The notes under the pieces are model-generated. The model saw only the letters and a list, made by a program, of their open reading frames with translations, was not told the DNA's origin and made no database searches. Source: Bacteroidota bacterium (GTDB taxonomy: Bacteria; Bacteroidota; Bacteroidia; AKYH767-A; OLB10). Taken from it: a stretch of 64,000 bases of DNA. This document shows, one piece after another, positions 1-8,478 of this stretch (its first letter is position 1; each line of letters starts with the position of its first letter). The position numbers were made by a program, and so were the translations under genes. The DNA lies in the NCBI GenBank assembly GCA_016714535.1, contig JADKDR010000006.1:397695-461694 (forward strand), written 5' to 3'.

Positions 1-482
1 ATCTTGTAGCAGTTGGCCGAAAGGCTAATTACTTTAATATCACTGATGATGTTTACATTGGCATACGCCTTACCTGAGTAGGCACCTTTGCGAATGGTAA
101 ATCCATTTTGAGTTTCGGGTAATGCAATGGCTCCATCAACCAATCCAGCCTTTAGGCGGATGGCTACACGCGGTGCCAGGCCTTTTCCTGAAAAGGAATT
201 GCTCATGATAACCACCTTAGCATTGCTTTGAGTAGCAGCTGCAGCAATTACTTGTGCATAAGCCTGACTGTTGAAATTGTCAAGTCGATTATTATGGCAA
301 TGCAACACCTTGCTCACTCCATATTTTCCCAACAACATTAGCTCGTCATTTGCTACTGCGCCAAGCACAATAGCCGTGCACTGATCTTGCAACATGCCCG
401 ATACTGCAGCCGCATAGCTTGCTGCTTCTAATCCTGATTTTTTAAATTTTCCGTTTGTATGTTCTAAGTATACTAGTACCAT
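1..482 (-). CDS. etfA: Electron transfer flavoprotein alpha subunit (partial, 3' end outside window)
   Basis: N-terminal ~160 residues of an ETF alpha subunit, running off the left edge. The frame opens with ATG at 482 (start MVLVYLEHTNGKFKKSGLEA), typical of EtfA, and continues without a stop to base 1. EtfA pairs with EtfB to carry electrons from acyl-CoA and other flavin dehydrogenases to the respiratory chain; the FAD-binding C-terminal domain lies outside the window. The start is 19 bases after the etfB stop on the same strand, the usual etfBA operon order. Identity rests on sequence resemblance plus this pairing. Confidence 0.9.
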   Translation of the reverse strand, partial: MVLVYLEHTNGKFKKSGLEAASYAAAVSGMLQDQCTAIVLGAVANDELMLLGKYGVSKVLHCHNNRLDNFNSQAYAQVIAAAATQSNAKVVIMSNSFSGKGLAPRVAIRLKAGLVDGAIALPETQNGFTIRKGAYSGKAYANVNIISDIKVISLSANCYK

Positions 483-501
483 GAGTTTCTGTTTGATGGT
501 T

Positions 502-1239
502 TTAAATAACTTTTGCTTCGTTATGTAATAAGTCGATCAGTTTATCTGTTTCGTCAGCATTTACAAGGTTTACAGATGACCGTGGCTTGGGCTTGTCAAA
601 ACTTACCACTTGGGTAAGCACATCGAAACTGACAGGCTCAATTACTGCAAGCGGCTTGGTGCGCGCGCTCATTATGCCACGCATGTTTGGTATTCTTGGT
701 TCAGCCATACCCTCCGAAGCACTTGCTATCATTGGCATAGGCACTTCTACCACCTCTTTGCCTCCCTCTATTTCACGCTCAAGAATCACCTTTGCGCCTT
801 CTACAACCAATGACTTGGCAATAGAAACATTAGGCAGGTCGAGCAATTCAGCAATCATGGCAGGTACCTGAGCGCCATTATAGTCAATGGATTCGCGACC
901 ACACAATATGAGATCAAATCCCTTATCATTTGCATAATTAGCCACCTGAGAAGCAACATCAAAAGCATCGCGAGGTGCACAATTAATTCGAACGGCATCT
1001 GTAGCCCCTATGGCTAGCGCTTTTCGAATGGTAGGTTCGGTAGTAGCATCGCCTACATTAATAACCGTTACACTGCCACCTGAAGCTTCGGTAAGCTCTA
1101 GTGCGCGGGTAAGGGCTATTTCATCATACGGATTAATAATAAACTGAAGCCCTGCTGTTACTAGGCCTTTACTATCATCTGTGAAATTAATTTTGGAAGT
1201 CGTATCCGGAACGTTACTTATACAAACAAGAATTTTCAT
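502..1239 (-). CDS. etfB: Electron transfer flavoprotein beta subunit
   Basis: 245 residues, full length for EtfB. It begins MKILVCISNVPDTTSKINF, the family N-terminus, and carries the conserved stretch VEVPMPMIASASEGMAEPRI near residues 164-183, where the family signature lies. In the family this subunit binds AMP and forms the heterodimer with EtfA that accepts electrons from acyl-CoA dehydrogenases in the cytoplasm. First gene of an etfB-etfA transcription unit on the minus strand. Nothing odd was seen in it. Confidence 0.95.
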   Translation of the reverse strand: MKILVCISNVPDTTSKINFTDDSKGLVTAGLQFIINPYDEIALTRALELTEASGGSVTVINVGDATTEPTIRKALAIGATDAVRINCAPRDAFDVASQVANYANDKGFDLILCGRESIDYNGAQVPAMIAELLDLPNVSIAKSLVVEGAKVILEREIEGGKEVVEVPMPMIASASEGMAEPRIPNMRGIMSARTKPLAVIEPVSFDVLTQVVSFDKPKPRSSVNLVNADETDKLIDLLHNEAKVI

Positions 1240-1416
1240 ATTTTTCTTTAAAAACGGACTGCAAAAGTAAGGTAAAACTTAGAAGGTGCAAATTCAACTT
1301 GTGCTGCATGGCATGAATAATGTCTGCTTTTAAATATATACATTGATTTTCGAGGTTTTATGTTAAAGATTTTCTTAATTTTCTATCCTAATTAATTAAC
1401 CAACACTAAATTCACT

Positions 1417-1424
1417 TACTTTCG
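1417..1424 (+). promoter_or_regulatory. Putative -7 element (TAnnTTCG type)
   Basis: TACTTTCG lies 10 bases upstream of the ATG at 1435. It fits the Bacteroidota -7 consensus TAnnTTTG/TTCG. No clear -33 element was checked experimentally; this is motif matching only. Confidence 0.35.
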
Positions 1425-1434
1425 CAGCCAATCA

Positions 1435-1734
1435 ATGAAAAGTTTTGTTAGCTGCATATTGTTATTATGGTTCACTGCCTATATGGTGGCTGAAAATGTT
1501 TTTGTGCCGCTAGCTGAACAAGCCCAAATTGAATTGAATATCGAAGACTATTCAGAATCGAGTGAAAAAGAAGGCAAGACTAAGGCTGAAAAGGATATAA
1601 AAGACAAACTCATTTTTTTTAGCAAGGTAATAAATTGGGATAATAAACGAAAGCTAAAAAGTTGCCTCCTGTTTGATGAAAATATTTTTCATTCCATAAT
1701 TATTGAAATCAATACACCTCCTCCCAAAATTTAA
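1435..1734 (+). CDS. Small membrane-anchored or exported protein of unknown function
   Basis: 99 residues. The N-terminus (MKSFVSCILLLWFTAYMVAE) is a hydrophobic signal or anchor helix; then comes a charged middle (SESSEKEGKTKAEKDIKDK) and a Pro-rich end NTPPPKI. I do not recognise a named family. It sits directly upstream of the carbonic anhydrase/SulP region in the same direction and has a plausible -7 element just before its start, so it looks like a real small gene rather than a chance frame. A link to bicarbonate handling is only positional inference. Confidence 0.55.
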   Translation: MKSFVSCILLLWFTAYMVAENVFVPLAEQAQIELNIEDYSESSEKEGKTKAEKDIKDKLIFFSKVINWDNKRKLKSCLLFDENIFHSIIIEINTPPPKI

Positions 1735-1830
1735 TTTCAGCATCCCTCCTTTTTTCTTATAAAAACGTTGCGGTTATTTAACTGTTATGAATTTATAACA
1801 TTTTCAATTTTAAAATAAATTTAAATATAA

Positions 1831-2109
1831 ATGAAATTCAATCATAGAGACTTACTTGCAGGCCTTATAGTATTTTTGGTCGCAGTGCCGCTATGCCTTG
1901 GCGTAGCGCTGGCTTCGGGCGCTCCATTATATTCGGGTATGATTGCCGTCATTACAGGTGGTATTGCAGTAGGTATCCTTAGCCAATTGCCCATCAGGTT
2001 TATTGGGCATGCTGCTAGCTTTACAGACATCGTTTTAGCGGGGATTACCAAGGAAGTAACAAGTTTAAAAGACAACATTGATGTAACAAACAAGATAAAG
2101 AAACAATGA
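1831..2109 (+). pseudogene. SulP transporter remnant (N-terminal fragment)
   Basis: The first ~75 of 92 residues match the start of the intact SulP transporter at 3114 (VPLCLGVALASGAPL against LPLCLGIALASGAPL). The glycine-rich GPAAG segment is altered to GHAAS, and the frame ends after about two membrane spans, with no transport core or STAS domain. Its TGA overlaps the ATG of the following carbonic anhydrase fragment (ATGA), the coupling expected in an intact SulP-carbonic anhydrase pair. Read as a decayed or internally deleted copy. Confidence 0.7.
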
Positions 2110-2300
2110 AAACGTTAACAAAAGAATTACAAGATGCCATTACACCATCTATTGCATTACAATTACTTCAAGATGGTAATAAGAGATTTGTCAATAATTT
2201 AGAAGCAAATCGCAATCTATTGCAACAGGCAAACGAGACCTGGGATGGACACCATCCATTTGCGTTGGTTTTAAGTTGTATTGATAGCAGAATTTCATAA
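2106..2300 (+). pseudogene. Beta-carbonic anhydrase remnant (N-terminal fragment)
   Basis: 64 residues resembling the beginning of a beta-carbonic anhydrase: ALQLLQDGNKRFVNNLEANR, then LVLSCIDSR, which is the zinc-binding Cys-x-Asp-x-Arg motif, followed almost at once by a stop. The second zinc-binding motif (HxxC) and the rest of the fold are missing, so it cannot be active. It resembles the pseudogene at 5398 (LLKEGNERFTKNLKVNHDML) much more than the intact enzyme at 2379. Confidence 0.75.
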
Positions 2301-2378
2301 AAAACGAACAATTCTAAATAAATTTAGTAAAAAAAATAACGAACAAGTCACAGTCTCTCACTAAACAAATTAAAGATT

Positions 2379-3029
2379 ATGCAAAAAAATAAAATTAAAC
2401 AAGCGTACGAAAAGTTATTAAAAAACAATAAAGAGTGGGCAACGGATGCAGTCCTAAAAGACCCTGAATTTTTTAATAGGCTAGCCAATGTCCAGTCTCC
2501 AGAGTTTTTATGGATAGGTTGCAGCGATAGTCGTGTGCCAGCGGATAGGGTAACTGGAACTCAACCTGGAGAAATATTCGTACATAGGAATATAGCTAAT
2601 ATGGTTATCCATACAGATTTAAATTTACTTTCAGTTTTAGAATACGCTGTAGACCATCTGAAGGTTAATCACATTATCGTGTGTGGTCATTATGGATGTG
2701 GTGGAGTAAAAGCAGCTATGTCAAGACATAATTTTGACCTAATCAACAAATGGATTCGGAATATTAAGGATGTATATCGAATCCATCGTGATTTAATTGA
2801 CCATCAGACTAAGGCCGAAGATAGATTGAATAAGCTTATTGAGCTAAATGTGCAAGAACAAGTTATGAATCTTGCCAAAACTAGTATCGTACAGCGAGCT
2901 TGGAAAGATAGAAAAGGTCCAGAAATACATGGCTGGGTTTATAGCCTAGAAGATGGGTTAATTAAAGAATTATGCAACATGACCCATGAGGATTATTTAG
3001 ATCCTTTGTATGAGTTTGATGATTTGTAG
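2379..3029 (+). CDS. can: Beta-class carbonic anhydrase
   Basis: 216 residues, full length for the family. It catalyses reversible hydration of CO2 to bicarbonate in the cytoplasm. The zinc ligands are visible: Cys48-x-Asp50-x-Arg52 (GCSDSR) and His104-x-x-Cys107 (GHYGCGG). The following gene on the same strand, after ~84 bases, is a SulP-type anion transporter, suggesting joint bicarbonate uptake and interconversion. Only intact carbonic anhydrase in the window; two decayed relatives flank it. Confidence 0.93.
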   Translation: MQKNKIKQAYEKLLKNNKEWATDAVLKDPEFFNRLANVQSPEFLWIGCSDSRVPADRVTGTQPGEIFVHRNIANMVIHTDLNLLSVLEYAVDHLKVNHIIVCGHYGCGGVKAAMSRHNFDLINKWIRNIKDVYRIHRDLIDHQTKAEDRLNKLIELNVQEQVMNLAKTSIVQRAWKDRKGPEIHGWVYSLEDGLIKELCNMTHEDYLDPLYEFDDL

Positions 3030-3113
3030 AATTACCTTTAAATAGTGTAGTAATTAATAAGCATGAAAATACAGCTTTTACCTAAAAAAATATAGTTAGT
3101 AATCTAATAAAGT

Positions 3114-4730
3114 ATGAATTTAAAAAATCTTAAAAGCGATTTCCCAGCGAGCATCGTTGTGTTTTTTGTAGCACTCCCTCTTTGTTTAGGTATAGCTCTA
3201 GCCTCTGGTGCACCGCTTTTATCGGGTTTAATAGCAGGCATATTAGGTGGTGTAATTGTGGGATTTTTAAGTGGATCAAATCTGGGTGTGTCTGGCCCAG
3301 CAGCAGGACTTGCAGCAATTGTTGCTGTGGCTATCAAGGATCTTGGCAGCTTTGAGGTGTTTCTTGTTGCAGTGGTTTTGGCCGGAGTTATACAAATTGT
3401 ATTTGGTATATTAAGATTTGGTATCATTGGTTACTTTTTCCCAAACAGCGTAATACTTGGTATGCTTTCGGGTATAGGAATAATTATTATCTTAAAACAA
3501 ATACCACATTTAGTTGGATATGATAAAGAACCAATGGGCGCAGATGAGTTTGCAGAAGCATCAGGTGAAAATACATTTTCCGCTATTACACATATATTTA
3601 GCAATATAAGTCCAGGTTCTATAATTATTGGTGTTTTGGGTTTTGCTATAATACTATTTTGGGATAATATTTTGGCCAGTAAGTCCAAGATATTCAAAGT
3701 AATTCAAGGTCCAATTATAGCTGTTTTCGTAGGCACTGTTGTAAAAATAATTTTTGACAACTATTCAGATTTAGCTGTAAAAGACATTCATTTGGTTTCA
3801 ATTCCTGTGGCTAATAATCTTAATGACTTAAAAGGCTTCCTTACATTTCCTGACTTTAGTGCAATCACTAACCCTAAAGTTTTAACTATTGCTTTTACTT
3901 TAGCTTTAATAGCAAGTTTAGAGACTTTATTGAGTGTAGAAGCTACAGATAAGTTAGATCCTGCTAAAAATACAACACCAACGAATCGTGAACTATTTGC
4001 TCAAGGTACTGGCAATATCTTATCAGGCTTAATAGGTGGTTTGCCTTTGACTCAAGTGATTGTAAGAAGCTCTGCCAATATACAATCTAATGCTAAAAGT
4101 AAATTATCTACAATTATTCATGGTCTATTTTTATTACTTGCTGTATTGGCTTTGCCAAAATTATTAAATCATATTCCATTATCTGTATTGGCTGCTGTAC
4201 TCCTTGTAGTAGGGTACAAACTAGCTAAACCAAGCCTATTCAAAAAAATGTGGGACAAAGGCTGGACGCAATTTGTGCCTTTTGTGGCTACAATTGTTGT
4301 AATCGTAGCAAAGGATTTATTGTGGGGCGTGTTAGTAGGGTTATTTATAGGCATTATCGTAATTATGGTTAAAAGCTACCAAAACTCAATGTTTCTTCAC
4401 ATAGACAAAGCAAATGACAAATTCGTTAAAATGGCTTTTGCCGAAGAAGTAACTTTCTTGAATAAAGGAGCTATAGCAAAACAACTTCAAAATCTACCAA
4501 GTGATACCACTTTGGAACTTGATATTAGAAATAGCAAATATATTGATAGTGATATCATTGATATTCTTGAAGATTTTACCGTACAAGCCAAGAATAAAAA
4601 TATCACAGTACATTTACTTTCTGAAAGAGGTAATGAAACTAATCCTCAGAGTTATGTAGAGTTTTTCAAGAAAGAAAAAATCATGAAATATTCTTATTTT
4701 GATTCAGGCGATACTGCTTATAAAAAATAA
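3114..4730 (+). CDS. SulP family anion transporter with C-terminal STAS domain
   Basis: 538 residues. Residues ~10-420 form many hydrophobic spans with the SulP hallmarks ASGAPLLSG and VSGPAAGLAAIV; residues ~435-530 form a cytoplasmic STAS domain (SDTTLELDIRNSKYIDSDII). SulP proteins move sulfate, bicarbonate or dicarboxylates across the inner membrane. The adjacent carbonic anhydrase favours bicarbonate as substrate, but that is inference. A strong terminator follows. Remnants of other SulP copies lie on both sides. Confidence 0.9.
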   Translation: MNLKNLKSDFPASIVVFFVALPLCLGIALASGAPLLSGLIAGILGGVIVGFLSGSNLGVSGPAAGLAAIVAVAIKDLGSFEVFLVAVVLAGVIQIVFGILRFGIIGYFFPNSVILGMLSGIGIIIILKQIPHLVGYDKEPMGADEFAEASGENTFSAITHIFSNISPGSIIIGVLGFAIILFWDNILASKSKIFKVIQGPIIAVFVGTVVKIIFDNYSDLAVKDIHLVSIPVANNLNDLKGFLTFPDFSAITNPKVLTIAFTLALIASLETLLSVEATDKLDPAKNTTPTNRELFAQGTGNILSGLIGGLPLTQVIVRSSANIQSNAKSKLSTIIHGLFLLLAVLALPKLLNHIPLSVLAAVLLVVGYKLAKPSLFKKMWDKGWTQFVPFVATIVVIVAKDLLWGVLVGLFIGIIVIMVKSYQNSMFLHIDKANDKFVKMAFAEEVTFLNKGAIAKQLQNLPSDTTLELDIRNSKYIDSDIIDILEDFTVQAKNKNITVHLLSERGNETNPQSYVEFFKKEKIMKYSYFDSGDTAYKK

Positions 4731-4773
4731 TAGGAATATATTTCTGTTTTCTTAATAGAGAACTAAAAACCGC

Positions 4774-4810
4774 AAAACACCCTTAGTAGATTTACTGAGG
4801 GTGTTTTTTT
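4774..4810 (+). terminator. Rho-independent terminator after SulP gene
   Basis: Stem AAAACACCCTTAGTA paired with TACTGAGGGTGTTTT (one G-U pair), loop GATT, ending in a run of T. It lies ~45 bases after the SulP stop and closes the carbonic anhydrase-SulP unit. Confidence 0.9.
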
Positions 4811-4844
4811 ATCTCAATATTTGAACTTGATTCCTATGGCCTTT

Positions 4845-5377
4845 TCATTGGTGGGATTGGGGTTTGGGTAGCTAGCAATATGATAAAACCATTTGAAATT
4901 AAAGAAATCAAACATGAAGGAAAATTCGAATTTTCGATGATGGTTTACACTGCTATTATGGTACCAATGACAGGTTTTTTGACTGGCGTACTTTCCTCAT
5001 TAGTTATTTACCTTGTGGTAAAATATGCTTTCAAAAAAAATTGAAAAGAAAAAAATTAGTCAGTAACAATAAAGCGGCCATCAAGATTACCTTGCAAATA
5101 CTTCCCAAAAAATTCCACCGTAATTATTGATGCATCTAAAACCAGTTACATCGATTATGATGTTCTTGAATTAATCAGAGATTACCAGAATTCGCAGGCC
5201 ACCTTAAATGGAATAAATCTCCAGCTATTCGGATTTAAGGAAAGGTACAAGTTAAAAAATGATGGAAATATTATTGTTGAACATTTATCTGATGCCAATG
5301 CAACTCCCAATAAAGTGAAAAAACTGAGTTCAAAAAAAGCCTTAGAAATTTTATCTAAAGCAAAAAAACAAGATTAA
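4845..5377 (+). pseudogene. SulP transporter remnant (last membrane spans and STAS domain)
   Basis: Two broken pieces are readable. Bases ~4863-5044 encode a frame ending MTGFLTGVLSSLVIYLVVKY, like the last SulP spans. Bases ~5101-5377, in another frame, encode NSTVIIDASKTSYIDYDVLE and onward, a clear STAS domain, to a TAA at 5375. Frameshifts and a stop separate the pieces and the transport core is gone. Together with the fragment at 1831 this could be the two ends of one ancestral SulP gene split by the intact module, or two separate decayed copies. Confidence 0.75.
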
Positions 5378-5397
5378 AATTTATAAACAAAAAAGAT

Positions 5398-6062
5398 ATG
5401 CGAGCACACACTGCTCTTTCGCAGCAATCAACTACTCCGCAGATTGCACTTTATTACTTAAAGAAGGCAATGAACGATTTACAAAAAACCTAAAAGTGAA
5501 CCACGACATGCTTCAGCAAACTAACGAAACCCGGGATGGGCAATGGCCACTTGCTGCAATTATCAGTTGCATGGATAGCCGCACTTCTGCCGAACTGATT
5601 TTTGATCGGGGTTTGGGAGACTTATTTAGTATTCGCATTGCCGGAAATATCATTAACGATGCTATTCTTGGTAGTGTAGAGTTTGCAACCGCAGTAGTTG
5701 GGTCAAAACTAATTCTTGTATTGGGGCATATATCAAGCGGGGCTATAAAAGGCGCACAAGGCAATGTGCAACTTGGTAATCTGAGCGGGTTGCTCGAACG
5801 CATAAAACCAGCCATCGAACGAAGCAAACAATAAATCAGCGGGCTTACTAATTTTTTAGATGATGATATTTATGCGTATTCCAATGTAAAACACAGCATG
5901 GAAGCGTTGGTTATATCAAGCACCATTATCCGCCAAAAACTGCATGAAGGAGCTATAGGAATTGCCGGAGCGGCATATAGAGTTAAGTCAGGTAGCGTTG
6001 ACTTTTTTACCGCGGCCTTTGATGCAAATACATTATTTAGTGCTCCTGGCGTGATATCGTAA
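5398..6062 (+). pseudogene. Beta-carbonic anhydrase pseudogene (frameshift and internal stop)
   Basis: Nearly full-length but broken. From ATG 5398 the frame reads to TPQIAL; a frameshift near 5450 moves the match to LLKEGNERFTKNLKVNHDML. The zinc motif SCMDSR is present, but the second motif reads GHISSGAIKG, with Ser in place of the zinc-ligand Cys. A TAA at 5832 interrupts; the same frame then continues through the family's C-terminal part (LHEGAIGIAGAAYRVKSG) to a TAA at 6060. Frameshift, internal stop and lost ligand all argue for genuine decay. Confidence 0.85.
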
Positions 6063-6089
6063 TTAAAAAAATAAAGATTTGATTGGTTT

Positions 6090-6125
6090 AACCGGCAAGA
6101 CCATAAGTACTTGCCGGTTTTTTTT
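6090..6125 (+). terminator. Rho-independent terminator
   Basis: Perfect 10-bp stem AACCGGCAAG / CTTGCCGGTT around a 10-base loop, followed by eight or more T. It ends the decayed carbonic anhydrase region before purM. Confidence 0.92.
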
Positions 6126-6219
6126 GATATTAAAAGCCTGCAATTACCTATGGTATAGAAAGTTTTTTGCAAAGCATTTAGGCTTTTACATGTCAAAAGC
6201 CATACCTTAGCCGACACTT

Positions 6220-7488
6220 ATGCAAAACACAGAGCAAAGCGAAAAATATGCTGCGCGAGGAGTATCGGCAGGCAAGGAAGATGTACATGCCGCTATAGTC
6301 AATACCGATAAAGGACTTTTTCCAAAGGCTTTTTGCAAAATATTTCCTGATTTTTTAGCTAACGACCCAAGCATGTGCACCATCATGCATGCAGATGGTG
6401 CAGGCACGAAATCGTCATTAGCCTATGCATACTATAAGCTAACGAATGACATTTCGGTTTGGAAAGGAATTGCGCAGGACGCATTGGTTATGAATACCGA
6501 TGACCTCATGTGTGCCGGTGCCATAGATGATATTTTATACAGCAGCACCATTGGGCGCAACAAACACCTGGTGGGTGGTGAGATCATAAAATCAATTATT
6601 GAAGGTACCGAACAGTTGATAAACGAACTGGGAAAATTTGGAATAAAAATATATACCACCGGAGGCGAAACAGCCGATGTAGGCGATCTTGTGCGTACCA
6701 TCATTGTTGATACTACGGTAGCATGCCGATTGCAACGCAATCGGGTTATTGACAATGCCAAAATTAGCCCCGGTGATGTTATTGTTGCTTTTGCATCTTA
6801 CGGTGAAGCCACTTATGAAAGCGGGTATAATGGTGGCATGGGTAGCAATGGTCTTACCAGCGCGCGGCACGATGTATTTGATAAATCAATAGCCGAACAT
6901 TTTCCCGAAACCTACGACTCCGCGCTTCCTGAACACTTAGTATACTGTGGCCGTTACAAACTAACGGATGAAATTCGTGTCGATAAAAATAACCCCACAG
7001 TTTACATTGTGAATAGAGGCAACCAATTGCTGTATCAATCAAAAGAAAAGGTTGGAGATGATTACTACACAACCACCATGGGTAAGCTAGTGCTATCACC
7101 TACACGAACCTACTTGCCATTGGTAAAGGATATTTTCCTTTCGCATCATGCAGATATACATGGCATGATACATTGCAGTGGTGGCGGTCAAACCAAAGTT
7201 TTGCATTTTATTGACCAACTGGAAGTTGTAAAGAATAATTTGTTGCCGGTACCTCCCCTGTTTGATATAATACAACATAGCTCGGGCAGTGAGTTGAGCG
7301 AAATGTTTAAGGTGTTTAATATGGGTCATCGGCTCGAAATCTATACCCACAAGCAAGCAGCTGAAAGCATGATTGAAATTGCCCGAAGGTATAACATCCC
7401 CGCCCAAATAATTGGATATTGCAAACCCGCTGCCGGCAAACAGGTTAGCATTCACTACCAGGACCATGTATTTAATTACACCTCATAA
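6220..7488 (+). CDS. purM: Phosphoribosylformylglycinamidine cyclo-ligase (AIR synthase)
   Basis: 422 residues, matching the longer Bacteroidota form of PurM. It makes aminoimidazole ribotide from FGAM with ATP in purine synthesis (cytoplasm). Visible family features are the N-terminal KYAARGVSAGKEDVH, the ATP-binding MHADGAGTKSSLAY, DDLMCAGA, and the glycine-rich GGQTKVLHF in the C-terminal half. The ATG at 6220 precedes these at normal spacing. nadK follows 12 bases downstream on the same strand, so the two are probably cotranscribed. Confidence 0.9.
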   Translation: MQNTEQSEKYAARGVSAGKEDVHAAIVNTDKGLFPKAFCKIFPDFLANDPSMCTIMHADGAGTKSSLAYAYYKLTNDISVWKGIAQDALVMNTDDLMCAGAIDDILYSSTIGRNKHLVGGEIIKSIIEGTEQLINELGKFGIKIYTTGGETADVGDLVRTIIVDTTVACRLQRNRVIDNAKISPGDVIVAFASYGEATYESGYNGGMGSNGLTSARHDVFDKSIAEHFPETYDSALPEHLVYCGRYKLTDEIRVDKNNPTVYIVNRGNQLLYQSKEKVGDDYYTTTMGKLVLSPTRTYLPLVKDIFLSHHADIHGMIHCSGGGQTKVLHFIDQLEVVKNNLLPVPPLFDIIQHSSGSELSEMFKVFNMGHRLEIYTHKQAAESMIEIARRYNIPAQIIGYCKPAAGKQVSIHYQDHVFNYTS

Positions 7489-7500
7489 AAGCACGCAATT

Positions 7501-8379
7501 ATGACCATCGCATTATACGGCAGGCAACAAAACACAAGCAATATTGAATTTATCGAATTCCTGATAAATGCATTAAAAGCTGTTGGATGCGATTTATTAT
7601 TTTTTGATAATTTTTTGCATTTCTACAACCGACATGCTGCCAAAAAGATTGATGCTCCACAATTTACCTCAAACGATGAATTGAAAAATAAAGCTGATTT
7701 TTTGTTTAGTATAGGAGGTGATGGTACCATACTCGACACCATTACCATGGTGCAGGACTCCGGCATGCCTGTACTTGGCATAAACACCGGCCGGTTGGGC
7801 TTCTTGTCAAGCATCAATAAAAACGAAGCTGCGTCAGCAATCGAATCGCTTAAGAAAGGATTATATTCGCTTGATAAGCGCGCATTGCTTAGGCTCGAGT
7901 CAAACAAAAATATTTTTGGCAAAACATTCTATGCACTCAATGAATTAACCATTCATAAAAAAGACAGTGCTACTATGATGATTGTGCATACGTTTTTAAA
8001 TGGCGAGTACTTAAACTCTTACTGGGCCGATGGATTAATAATTGCAACCCCTACCGGAAGCACGGGCTATAGCATGAGTTGCGGTGGCCCCATCATTATG
8101 CCACAAAGCGAAAATTTCGTAATCACACCCATTGCACCACATAATTTGAACGTACGCCCCATTATTGTAAGCGATAAATCTGTAATTTCGGTGGAAGTGG
8201 AAGGGCGCAGTCAGTATTTTCAGGCTTCGCTAGACTCGCGCACGGTTACCATCGACTCATCTATTCAACTTGCTGTGCGCAAAGAAGACTTTACCCTTAA
8301 CCTGGTGCGCCTCGACAATGAAAATTTTCTAAGCACCCTGCGACATAAGCTGAATTGGGGTATGGACTTACGAAATTAA
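7501..8379 (+). CDS. nadK: NAD kinase
   Basis: 292 residues, the usual length. It phosphorylates NAD to NADP using ATP. The catalytic GGDGT motif is at residues 72-76 (FSIGGDGTILDT), followed by GINTGRLGFLSS and the conserved ATPTGSTGYSMSCGGPII, all signatures of the family. It begins 12 bases after purM and ends before a T9SS cargo gene that has its own promoter-like element. Nothing unusual was seen. Confidence 0.95.
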   Translation: MTIALYGRQQNTSNIEFIEFLINALKAVGCDLLFFDNFLHFYNRHAAKKIDAPQFTSNDELKNKADFLFSIGGDGTILDTITMVQDSGMPVLGINTGRLGFLSSINKNEAASAIESLKKGLYSLDKRALLRLESNKNIFGKTFYALNELTIHKKDSATMMIVHTFLNGEYLNSYWADGLIIATPTGSTGYSMSCGGPIIMPQSENFVITPIAPHNLNVRPIIVSDKSVISVEVEGRSQYFQASLDSRTVTIDSSIQLAVRKEDFTLNLVRLDNENFLSTLRHKLNWGMDLRN

Positions 8380-8440
8380 GATTCGGCACGGTGCATCCAT
8401 ACAGCCATAAATTTAGTCTTTTAAGCTAAAAGAAGTTTAG

Positions 8441-8448
8441 TACATTTG
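8441..8448 (+). promoter_or_regulatory. Putative -7 element (TAnnTTTG)
   Basis: TACATTTG, an exact match to the Bacteroidota -7 consensus, 30 bases upstream of the ATG at 8479. It probably drives the large secreted protein gene. Confidence 0.5.
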
Positions 8449-8478
8449 TCATAAATTTATCCTGAAAAATCATCATCT

